Part shown: one piece after another, positions 1-5,137 of the stretch
How positions within the stretch are numbered: the first letter of the stretch is position 1
Layout: every line of letters starts with the position of its first letter
Assembly (NCBI GenBank): GCA_018712665.1
Contig: DVGP01000241.1
Span: forward strand, 1-5,137
DNA from: Candidatus Pelethomonas intestinigallinarum
Lineage (GTDB): Bacteria; Bacillota; Clostridia; Oscillospirales; Oscillospiraceae
Length of the DNA stretch: 5,137 nt
Reading direction: 5' to 3'
Translations under genes and position numbers: made by a program
Notes under the pieces: model-generated
Database searches by the model: none
The model's input: only the letters and a program-made list of their open reading frames with translations
What the model was told of the DNA's origin: nothing

Positions 1-1
1 G

Positions 2-910
2 TCAGCCCTGGGGCCGCACGGCCACGCTCTCCACGGGGATGGAGCCGAAGTGGGTCAGCTCCTCCCCGTCGGACAGCAGCCGCAGGGACTCCACCGTCTC
101 CAGGGAGTAGAGGGACTCGGCAAAGGACCAGAGGATCAGCCGCTGGGTCTCCTCGTCCTCGGGAAGCTCCGCCAGGGATTCGGAGGACAAGTTCAGATAG
201 CACACGCCGTCGGTCACCCACACGCCGATCACCCCGAAGCCTTCCGGGATCACGGCCGTCAAGGCGCGGTCCTCCGGGCCCTCCAGCAGGGCGGCGATCA
301 GGTTCTCCGCCAGGGTCTGGCCCTCGTAGATGTCCAGGGTCCGCCGCTCTCCCGCCAGCTCGCCGCTCTCGTTGAGGAAGTAGAGGGTCGCCTCCACCGT
401 CTGGAGCTTGTCGTCCATGGTGGACAGCAGCACGTCCCTCTCCCGGAGCACCTGCTTGGGCTGCTGGGCCATGGTCCGCCCCTGGACGGTGACGGTGACG
501 GAGGTGATCCCCTCCAGCGCCGTCAGGGACAATGTCAGGCAGTAGTCCGCCAGCGTCAGATCCACGCCGCCCAGCTGGCCGAAGCCGGAGGAGAAGTCCA
601 CCACCGCCCGCTGGTCCTGGAACTCCAGGGACCGGAGGGTCACCCCCTGTGGGATGGGACTGGCCAGGTCACTGGCCTCCGGGCCGGCGATCAGCCGCTC
701 CACCACCGCCTCCGCCCGCTCCTGCAGGGAGGCGTCCTCCGGCAGGCTCAGATCCGCGGCCTCCGCACGAATGGCGTCGCTGCCGCTGGCCTCCTCCGCC
801 AGGTAGTAGATCAGATCGCCGCCGGCAGCCTCCTGGTCCTCGGCGATGAGGCCGCAGGCGGCCAGAAGCAGCAGCGCCGCCAGCAGCGGGATCAGCCTCT
901 TTCCTCTCAC
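2..910 (-). CDS. Lipoprotein with two GerMN domains (LpqB-like position after a two-component system)
   Basis: 302-residue exported lipoprotein. The N-terminus is MRGKRLIP, then a Leu/Ala-rich hydrophobic stretch ending in the lipobox LAAC (Cys19), so the mature protein should be lipid-anchored on the outer face of the membrane. Two GerMN-like repeats follow, at about residues 35-145 and 172-295. Each contains a 'L-x-x-GP' segment (LIAGPE near 73-78, LLEGPE near 208-213) followed by a 'P-x-G' turn (IPQGV, IPEGF) and beta-rich sequence. GerMN domains occur in spore-germination GerM and in actinobacterial LpqB; they probably bind peptidoglycan or proteins. The start is GTG at 910, overlapping the kinase stop as GTGA, with GGAGG at 918-922 seven bases upstream, so it is translationally coupled to the kinase. 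The stop is at 2-4, so the gene is complete. A role as an accessory to the adjacent kinase is inferred; a cell-wall or germination role is the alternative. Confidence 0.88.
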   Translation of the reverse strand: MRGKRLIPLLAALLLLAACGLIAEDQEAAGGDLIYYLAEEASGSDAIRAEAADLSLPEDASLQERAEAVVERLIAGPEASDLASPIPQGVTLRSLEFQDQRAVVDFSSGFGQLGGVDLTLADYCLTLSLTALEGITSVTVTVQGRTMAQQPKQVLRERDVLLSTMDDKLQTVEATLYFLNESGELAGERRTLDIYEGQTLAENLIAALLEGPEDRALTAVIPEGFGVIGVWVTDGVCYLNLSSESLAELPEDEETQRLILWSFAESLYSLETVESLRLLSDGEELTHFGSIPVESVAVRPQG

Positions 911-2277
911 GGTCCCTCCTCCTCTCCCAGCCGGCAGGGCAGGGTCACTATAAACCGCGTACCGCCGCCCGGCGCGCCCTCCGCGCGGACAACGCCGCCC
1001 CGGCGGCTGACGGTGTCTCTGACGATGCTCAGCCCTAAGCCCGTGCCCCCGGCAGCCCGGGACCGGGCCTTGTCCACCCGGTAAAACCGCTCGAAGACCC
1101 GGGGCAGGTCCTCCGCCGGAATGCCGATGCCGTTGTCCTCCACGGTGATGGTGGAGGTCTCCTCCCCCATGTCCACGGAGACCCGGACAAAGCCGCCTCT
1201 CCGGTTATATTTCACCGCGTTTTCCATTAAGTTGTAGAGAATCTGGTGGATCTCCCCCGGGGTGGCCGCCGCGGCGGCCCCGTCGGAGCAGGCGGTAACG
1301 ATCGACACGTCCTTCTCGTCCGCCACCGGCCGCAGCATCTTCACCACCCGCTCCAGCACCGGGGAGATCTCTACCCGCTCCGGCGTCTCCGCCACGCCGC
1401 TGTCCAGCCGCGTCAGCCGCAGCAGGTCCTCGGTGATGCGGCTGAGCCGCTCCGCCTCCTGGCCGATGTCGCTGACAAACTCCCGGACAGTGGCGCCGTC
1501 GATGTTTTCGTTCTGTAAAATAGAGTCCGTCAGCAGCCGGATGGCGGCCAAAGGGGTCTTCAGCTCATGGGAGGCGTCGGAGACAAACCGCCGCCGGGCG
1601 TTCTCCGTCTCCTGCAGCCGGTCCACCAGGTCATTGAATTCCCCGGCGATCTGGGTATACTCATCGTGGCCGGAGAGCACGGCCCGCTGGTTGTAGGCCC
1701 CCTCCCGAACCCCCCGGATGGCGGTGAGCAGACTGTCCAGCCGCCGGGTCAGGCCCCGGGAGAAGGCGAGGCTCACGCACACCACCAGGATGGCGATGCC
1801 CACGGAGATGCGCATGAGGTTGTTTTGCAGGTCCTTGAGCAGAGACGCCTGCTGGGTATCGTAGTCGTAGACATATACAGCCCCGATGATCTGGTTGCGA
1901 TAGAGCACCGGCTGGGCGGCGCTGGAGCGGAAGGCGCCCTCCTCATAGACGCTGTAGACCGCGCTGTAGCCCCGGAGGGCCTGGACCAGCTCCGTATAGA
2001 ACACATAGTACCCCGCGGCGCTGCCCACTTCCCGGGTGTCGTAAAGGGCCAGGCCGTTCTCGTCGGTGACCACCGCCCGGGAAACGCCGTCGATCTCCAC
2101 CGCCTCCATGGCCTGGGCCACATTCTCCTCCGTCAGCTCCTCCAGGCCCGCTACGGCGGTATTGATGGCCGAGGCGGAGGCCTGGAGGGCGGTGTGTTTG
2201 GCGCGGAACACCAGGTCCTCGCTGACCAGCAGGGGGTAGGTGTTCATCAGCACCAGGACGATGAGGAGGATGGACAT
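907..2277 (-). CDS. Membrane sensor histidine kinase (HAMP-HisKA-HATPase_c)
   Basis: Sensor kinase that autophosphorylates on His and passes phosphate to the response regulator encoded just upstream. From the ATG at 2277 (456 aa): first membrane helix at about 1-18, extracytoplasmic sensor region at about 19-153, second helix at about 155-173, HAMP at about 174-226. The H-box is SDASHELKTP with phospho-acceptor His237. The N-box is ENAVKYN (Asn353), the G1 box DNGIGIP (381-387), the F-box FERFYR (395-400) and the G2 box GTGLGLSI (411-418). All catalytic motifs are intact. The sensor region shows no domain I can name. ATG 2277 is the only ATG/GTG/TTG in this frame, but it has no Shine-Dalgarno and falls inside the first membrane helix. 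The frame stays open upstream to about 2349 and encodes a plausible basic N-terminus (KKATISLQLKISVSY), so the real start may be a rare codon such as ATC 2310 or ATT 2334. The end overlaps the lipoprotein gene by 4 bases. The extracellular ligand is unknown. Confidence 0.93.
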   Translation of the reverse strand: MSILLIVLVLMNTYPLLVSEDLVFRAKHTALQASASAINTAVAGLEELTEENVAQAMEAVEIDGVSRAVVTDENGLALYDTREVGSAAGYYVFYTELVQALRGYSAVYSVYEEGAFRSSAAQPVLYRNQIIGAVYVYDYDTQQASLLKDLQNNLMRISVGIAILVVCVSLAFSRGLTRRLDSLLTAIRGVREGAYNQRAVLSGHDEYTQIAGEFNDLVDRLQETENARRRFVSDASHELKTPLAAIRLLTDSILQNENIDGATVREFVSDIGQEAERLSRITEDLLRLTRLDSGVAETPERVEISPVLERVVKMLRPVADEKDVSIVTACSDGAAAAATPGEIHQILYNLMENAVKYNRRGGFVRVSVDMGEETSTITVEDNGIGIPAEDLPRVFERFYRVDKARSRAAGGTGLGLSIVRDTVSRRGGVVRAEGAPGGGTRFIVTLPCRLGEEEGP

Positions 2278-2320
2278 GTAGCTGACGCTGATTTTCAGCT
2301 GCAGGGAGATTGTCGCCTTC

Positions 2321-3001
2321 TTAGCCTTTGAAATAGTAGCCCACCCCCCACTTGGTCAGGATGTGCTCCGGCTCCGCCGGCGTGCGCTCCAGCTTCTCCC
2401 GCAGGCGGCGGATGTGGACATCCACCGTGCGGTAGTCCCCGGTGTAGGAGTAGCCCCACACCACATTCATCAGGTTCTCCCGGCTGTACACCCGCCGGGG
2501 ATTCTTCATCAGGAGCTCGATGAGGTCGTACTCCTTGGCGGTGAGCTCCACAGTCTCCCCGTCCCGGATGGCCACCCGCTGCTCCGTGTCCAGGGTCAGA
2601 TCCCCCACAGTGATGCACTTGTCGGGCTTTCCCTGGGCCCCGCCGGAGGCCCGGCGGAGCATGGCCCGGATCCGGGCCTTCAGCTCCAGGATGTTGAAGG
2701 GCTTGGTGATGTAGTCGTCGGCCCCGCACTCAAAGCCGATGATCTTATCCGCGTCCTCCCCCCGGGCGGTGAGCATGATGATGGGGACGTTGGAGAACTC
2801 CCGGATGCGCATACACGCCTCCAGCCCGTCGATCTCCGGCATCATCAGGTCCAGTATGATCAGATCGAAGGTCCCCGTCCGGGCCAGCTCCACCGCGTCG
2901 GCGCCGTTGTAGGCGCACTCCACCTGGTAGCCCTCGTTCTCCAGGTTGAACTTGATCCCCTTCACCAGCAGCTTCTCGTCGTCTACCACCAATATTTTCA
3001 T
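2321..3001 (-). CDS. OmpR/PhoB-family response regulator
   Basis: 226-residue transcription regulator, normal length for the family. The receiver domain is at about 1-115: acidic pair Asp7/Asp8, phospho-acceptor Asp51 in ILDLMMPE, Thr78 in MLTAR, and Lys100 in the TKPF motif. The C-terminal winged helix-turn-helix is at about 128-224, with typical LTAKEYDLIELL, RTVDVHIRRLREKL and WGVGYYF segments. It should bind DNA directly after phosphorylation by the kinase encoded next. The start is ATG at 3001: it overlaps the TGA of the ComEA-like gene as ATGA and has GGAGGA at 3011-3016 nine bases upstream. The same reading frame runs upstream to 3499, but that part is an out-of-frame shadow of the ComEA-like gene and begins before the receiver fold. 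Targets are unknown; the divergent carboxypeptidase and its own operon are natural candidates because of the shared control region. Confidence 0.95.
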   Translation of the reverse strand: MKILVVDDEKLLVKGIKFNLENEGYQVECAYNGADAVELARTGTFDLIILDLMMPEIDGLEACMRIREFSNVPIIMLTARGEDADKIIGFECGADDYITKPFNILELKARIRAMLRRASGGAQGKPDKCITVGDLTLDTEQRVAIRDGETVELTAKEYDLIELLMKNPRRVYSRENLMNVVWGYSYTGDYRTVDVHIRRLREKLERTPAEPEHILTKWGVGYYFKG

Positions 3002-3414
3002 GCAGCATGTTCCTCCGCCGTCTCGATTTCTTCTCCCTCCGGCCCGTTTCCCAAAGTGATCTCGTCCCGGAACCCCGCCAGGGTTGCCTCGCCGATGCCC
3101 TTCACCTCCAGCAGGTCCTCCGCCGTGGTGAAGGGGCCGTTGGCCTCCCGGTAGTCGATGATCCGCTGGGCCAGGGCCGGGCCGATGCCGTGGAGGGTGT
3201 CCAGCTCCTCCAGGGAGGCGGTGTTCACATCCACCAGGGGCGCGGGCTCCGGCGTCACCGGCTCCTCCGGCTGGCGGGCGGTGGTGATGGTGTAGTCCGT
3301 CCCCTCCGCCGTCTCGCTCATGTGGACGTACAGCGCCGCCAGGGCCGCCAGGAACAGAACCCCCAGCAGCAACAGAATTCCCTCGGTTTTTGTGAGCTTT
3401 CCGGGCACTTTCAC
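2998..3414 (-). CDS. ComEA-like membrane-anchored helix-hairpin-helix protein
   Basis: 138-residue protein. It has a short basic N-terminus, one membrane helix (about 11-30), a Thr/Pro/Glu-rich linker (about 35-60), and a tandem helix-hairpin-helix DNA-binding domain (about 61-120). The domain opens with the ComEA hallmark VDVNTASLEEL, followed by the two hairpins HGIGPALAQRI and KGIGEATLAGF. An acidic tail ends the protein. ComEA binds incoming double-stranded DNA at the outer membrane surface during natural transformation. The SLBB domain present between membrane helix and HhH in Bacillus ComEA is absent, so this is the short form. The start is GTG 3414, chosen because GGGAG lies seven bases upstream (3422-3426) and the membrane helix follows closely. 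The frame is open to 3495, but that extension runs through the promoter region and lacks a ribosome site. The stop overlaps the response-regulator ATG. No other competence gene is in view, so a role in DNA uptake is not shown. Confidence 0.85.
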   Translation of the reverse strand: MKVPGKLTKTEGILLLLGVLFLAALAALYVHMSETAEGTDYTITTARQPEEPVTPEPAPLVDVNTASLEELDTLHGIGPALAQRIIDYREANGPFTTAEDLLEVKGIGEATLAGFRDEITLGNGPEGEEIETAEEHAA

Positions 3415-3416
3415 AG

Positions 3417-3445
3417 TTGAACTCCCGCCTTTTTTTTGATATACT
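3417..3445 (+). promoter_or_regulatory. Predicted sigma-A promoter for the carboxypeptidase gene
   Basis: TTGAAC (3417-3422, four of six matches to TTGACA), a 17-base spacer, then TATACT (3440-3445, five of six matches to TATAAT) preceded by an extended -10 TGA (3437-3439). A start near 3452 would give a leader of about 95 bases before ATG 3547. The -35 overlaps the region just upstream of the divergent GTG start at 3414. Predicted by eye only. Confidence 0.55.
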
Positions 3446-3455
3446 GAAGCAGTAT
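3441..3455. repeat. Perfect inverted repeat ATACTG-AAG-CAGTAT, possible operator
   Basis: Six-base arms (3441-3446 and 3450-3455) match perfectly around an AAG spacer. The left arm lies within the predicted plus-strand -10, so a protein bound here would block that promoter. No known regulator motif is recognised. It may also be a chance palindrome. Confidence 0.45.
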
Positions 3456-3466
3456 CCTGTCGATTT

Positions 3467-3483
3467 CCGGCGGAAGCCGCCGG
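3467..3483. repeat. Perfect GC-rich inverted repeat CCGGCGG-AAG-CCGCCGG in the shared leader
   Basis: Seven-base arms (3467-3473 and 3477-3483) around AAG, able to form a stable hairpin in either transcript. It extends in the plus RNA by U-G, U-A and U-G pairs (3464-3466 with 3484-3486). A competing hairpin, GCCGG-GAG-CCGGC (3479-3491), shares the right arm. No U-run follows in either direction, so it is not a standard terminator. It could be a leader structure or an operator. Confidence 0.5.
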
Positions 3484-3518
3484 GAGCCGGCACACACAAG
3501 AAACTTACACTGTGAAAA

Positions 3519-3527
3519 AGTATACCA
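3519..3527 (-). promoter_or_regulatory. Predicted extended -10 promoter for the ComEA-like/two-component/lipoprotein operon
   Basis: On the minus strand, TGGTATACT reads from 3527 to 3519. This is an extended -10 (TGn) joined to TATACT, identical in core to the plus-strand -10. No good -35 is seen 16-18 bases upstream, which is common for extended -10 promoters. Transcription would begin near 3512 and give a leader of about 98 bases to GTG 3414. An alternative, TCGACA (3463-3458) with TATCAA (3441-3436), was judged less likely because its start would fall at the ribosome site. Confidence 0.4.
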
Positions 3528-3536
3528 TATTTTTTT

Positions 3537-3540
3537 GGAG
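3537..3540 (+). promoter_or_regulatory. Shine-Dalgarno that fixes the carboxypeptidase start at ATG 3547
   Basis: GGAG at 3537-3540 is six bases before ATG 3547. An in-frame TTG at 3535 would give a protein four residues longer, but it overlaps the Shine-Dalgarno itself and has no upstream site of its own, so ATG 3547 is preferred. Confidence 0.75.
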
Positions 3541-3546
3541 ATTGAT

Positions 3547-4920
3547 ATGAAAACTCGCCGTTTTTTCTCAGTTTTTTTCTGTCTGCTGCTGGCCCTCTCC
3601 CTGGCCGTTCCGGCCCAGGCTGAGGAGGGAGACATCGGCGACTGGGAGGTGGAGGCCAAAGCCGCCCTGCTGGCGGACCCGGACACCGGGGAGGTGCTCT
3701 ACGCCCGGAACATCCACGAGCGCCTCTACCCCGCCAGCACCACCAAGGTCATGACCGCCCTGCTGGTGCTGGAGGCGGTGGACCGGGGAGAGCTGGCCCT
3801 GGATACGGTCCTCACCGCCTCGGAGACGGCCATCGCCAACCTGCCCCCCGACGGCAGCAACGCCGGCATCCAGGTGGGGGAGGAGCTGACGGTGGAGCAG
3901 CTGCTCAACTGCATCATCGTGGTCTCCGCCAACGAGGCCGCCGACATCCTGGCGGAGGGGGTGGCCGGGTCCATCGACGCCTTCGTGGAGCGGATGAACC
4001 AGCGGGCCGCGGAGCTGGGGTGCACGGACACCCATTTCGCCAACACCAACGGTCTGCAGAGCGTGGACCACTACACCTCCGCCTGGGACCTGTACCTCAT
4101 CGCCCAGGAGGCCATGACCCACGAGATCTTCATGCGGATCTGCGGCATCAAGTCCTTCCAGATCCCCCCCACCAACCTATCGCCCGACACCCGCACCTAC
4201 TACACCACCAACTATCTCATTGACCACCACCGCAACGCCAGCTACCTCTATGACGGCGCCACGGGCATCAAGACAGGCTCCACCAGCGACGCGGGTTACT
4301 GTCTGGTGGCCTCCGCCACCAGGGGGGAGCGCACCCTGGTCAGCGTGGTCCTGGGGGCCGAGCGGGTCACTCTGGAGGACGGCACCCAGGACACCAAGAG
4401 CTTTTCCGAGACGGTCCGCCTGTTCGACTGGGGATTTGACCAGTTCAGCCGTCAGGTGATTCTAGCCGAGGATGAGCTGGTGGACGAGGTGCCGGTGGCC
4501 CTCAGCCAGGAGCAGAACTCCGTAAAAGTCCACCCCGCCGAAGCCGTGGAGCGGCTGATCCCCAACAACCTGGCTCTGGAGGACATCCAGCGGACCATCA
4601 CTCTGGACCAGGAGGAGGTGGACGCCCCCGTCGCCGCGGGGCAGAAGCTGGGGGAGATCACCCTCAGCTACGGCGACACGGTGTACGCCACTGTGGACCT
4701 GCTGGCCGACGAGGACGTGAGCGCCTCCCGGCTGCTGGTGTTCCAGCGGGACCTGATCGAGTTCTTCCAGCGGCCCGTGGTCCGCATCTCCGCCGCCGCC
4801 GTGGCGGGGCTGATCGTGCTGCTGATCATCCTGCGGCTGGTCATGGGTTCCCGCCGGCGGCGCTATGGCCGGGGCTACCGGGGGAACCGGAGCGGCGGCT
4901 ACCGTGGCCGGAGGCGGTAA
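3547..4920 (+). CDS. D-alanyl-D-alanine carboxypeptidase (DacF/DacA-type penicillin-binding protein, peptidase S11)
   Basis: 457-residue low-molecular-weight penicillin-binding protein that removes the terminal D-Ala from peptidoglycan stem peptides outside the cell. Signal peptide at residues 1-25: basic MKTRR, hydrophobic core, AQA before the likely cut. The catalytic S11 domain spans about 35-275: SxxK motif STTK with nucleophile Ser64 and Lys67, SxN motif SAN (127-129), and KTG at 242-244 within TGIKTGST. A beta-rich C-terminal domain like that of PBP5 lies at about 300-395. A membrane helix at about 411-433 anchors the protein. A short tail (434-457) rich in Arg, Gly and Tyr follows and should lie in the cytoplasm. 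The catalytic motifs are intact, so the enzyme should be active and beta-lactam sensitive. The gene is divergent from the two-component operon and probably shares its control region. The choice between dacA and dacF naming, and a vegetative versus sporulation role, cannot be settled here. Confidence 0.95.
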   Translation: MKTRRFFSVFFCLLLALSLAVPAQAEEGDIGDWEVEAKAALLADPDTGEVLYARNIHERLYPASTTKVMTALLVLEAVDRGELALDTVLTASETAIANLPPDGSNAGIQVGEELTVEQLLNCIIVVSANEAADILAEGVAGSIDAFVERMNQRAAELGCTDTHFANTNGLQSVDHYTSAWDLYLIAQEAMTHEIFMRICGIKSFQIPPTNLSPDTRTYYTTNYLIDHHRNASYLYDGATGIKTGSTSDAGYCLVASATRGERTLVSVVLGAERVTLEDGTQDTKSFSETVRLFDWGFDQFSRQVILAEDELVDEVPVALSQEQNSVKVHPAEAVERLIPNNLALEDIQRTITLDQEEVDAPVAAGQKLGEITLSYGDTVYATVDLLADEDVSASRLLVFQRDLIEFFQRPVVRISAAAVAGLIVLLIILRLVMGSRRRRYGRGYRGNRSGGYRGRRR

Positions 4921-4962
4921 GCGGTCCTTCCCAGGGCCCCCAATATCTGTGACATAAAAAGC

Positions 4963-4996
4963 AGCGCCCCCTCCGCCGAAAGTCGGAGGGGGCGCT
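4963..4996. terminator. Bidirectional intrinsic terminator between convergent genes
   Basis: A perfect 13-bp GC-rich stem (4963-4975 with 4984-4996) and an eight-base loop (4976-4983). On the minus strand the stem is followed after two bases by TTTTT (4960-4956), a good terminator for the gene ending at 5005. On the plus strand the tail is weak (TTGCTGTCTTT), so termination of the carboxypeptidase transcript may be less complete. The rest of 4921-5004 holds nothing else I can identify. Confidence 0.85.
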
Positions 4997-5004
4997 TGCT
5001 GTCT

Positions 5005-5137
5005 TTACCAGCCCATCTGGCCCTGCCAGGCCCGGGCCCCGGCGCAGTAGGGGACGCCCTTGGCGTCGTGGAACTGAACAAACTTGACGGTGCCCAGATC
5101 GCAGGACACGTATCGCTCATAGTCCGGCTGATAGAGC
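5005..5137 (-). CDS. C-terminal fragment of an unrecognised protein (cut by window edge)
   Basis: Minus-strand open frame entering at the right edge and ending at TAA (5007-5005), giving 43 complete residues. It reads LYQPDYERYVSCDLG, then a middle with KFVQFHDAKGVPYC, and ends AWQGQMGW. Support for coding comes from strongly G/C-biased third positions, normal amino-acid composition, and a stop immediately before the minus-strand terminator hairpin. Two Cys and several aromatic residues are visible, but no family is recognised. The overlapping longer frame at 4899-5120 was rejected because it runs through the terminator. The start and most of the gene lie outside the window. Confidence 0.7.
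   Translation of the reverse strand, partial: LYQPDYERYVSCDLGTVKFVQFHDAKGVPYCAGARAWQGQMGW

Noticed and set aside
50..1084. 344-residue plus-strand open frame antisense to the lipoprotein and kinase genes
   Set aside because: Low-complexity composition rich in Gly, Gln, His and Leu, typical of an antisense shadow in GC-rich DNA. It crosses two well-supported genes and has no recognisable domain.
1567..2331. 254-residue plus-strand open frame antisense to the kinase
   Set aside because: Composition (many Gly, His, Val, Gln) and complete overlap with the kinase sensor, HAMP and H-box region show that it is a shadow.
2363..3154. 263-residue plus-strand open frame antisense to the response regulator
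   Set aside because: Shadow of a gene whose phosphorylation and DNA-binding motifs are intact; no domain in the antisense reading.
3430..3437. Run of eight T as a plus-strand terminator tail for transcription entering the control region
   Set aside because: No hairpin precedes the run. It lies in the -35/-10 spacer of the predicted plus-strand promoter.
3002..3499. N-terminal extension of the response regulator frame
   Set aside because: The receiver fold begins exactly at ATG 3001 with a good ribosome site. The upstream part is Gly/Pro/Arg-rich and out of frame with the ComEA-like gene that occupies it.
3535..3546. TTG 3535 as carboxypeptidase start
   Set aside because: It overlaps the GGAG ribosome site that serves ATG 3547 and has none of its own.
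3568..4122. 184-residue minus-strand open frame antisense to the carboxypeptidase
   Set aside because: Gly/His/Gln-rich shadow of the catalytic domain, with no supporting ribosome site or domain.

Overview
The window is GC-rich DNA (strong G/C preference at third codon positions) with tight gene packing. The gene families are a ComEA-like helix-hairpin-helix protein, an OmpR/HAM two-component pair, a GerMN-domain lipoprotein and a DacF-type carboxypeptidase. Together they suggest the chromosome of a high-GC Clostridia member, most likely a gut Oscillospiraceae-type bacterium (Flavonifractor/Lawsonibacter-like). That taxonomy is inferred from protein character and composition, not from a database match. 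There is no mobile element, CRISPR array, tRNA or rRNA.

Left part, minus strand, read from 3414 down to 2: a four-gene cluster that looks like one operon. In order it encodes a small membrane-anchored ComEA-like DNA-binding protein (2998-3414), an OmpR-family response regulator (2321-3001), a membrane histidine kinase (907-2277, true start probably further upstream) and a lipoprotein with two GerMN domains (2-910). Overlapping stop/start codons link the first to the second gene (ATGA) and the third to the fourth (GTGA). The order regulator, kinase, GerMN lipoprotein matches the mtrA-mtrB-lpqB arrangement of Actinobacteria, which suggests the lipoprotein is a partner or modulator of the kinase.

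Centre, 3415-3546: a short AT-richer control region. It contains two extended -10 elements (TGnTATACT) pointing at each other, two perfect inverted repeats that both have an AAG spacer, and a widely spaced 9-bp inverted repeat. It should drive the minus-strand operon leftward and the carboxypeptidase gene rightward.

Right part, plus strand, 3547-4920: a secreted, membrane-anchored penicillin-binding D-Ala-D-Ala carboxypeptidase with all three active-site motifs and an unusual Arg/Gly/Tyr-rich cytoplasmic tail. A strong 13-bp hairpin (4963-4996) separates it from the C-terminal end of a converging minus-strand gene (5005-5137, cut by the window edge, not recognised).

Working model (inference): the two-component system with its lipoprotein senses an envelope state, and the divergent peptidoglycan carboxypeptidase shares its control region and may be one of its targets.
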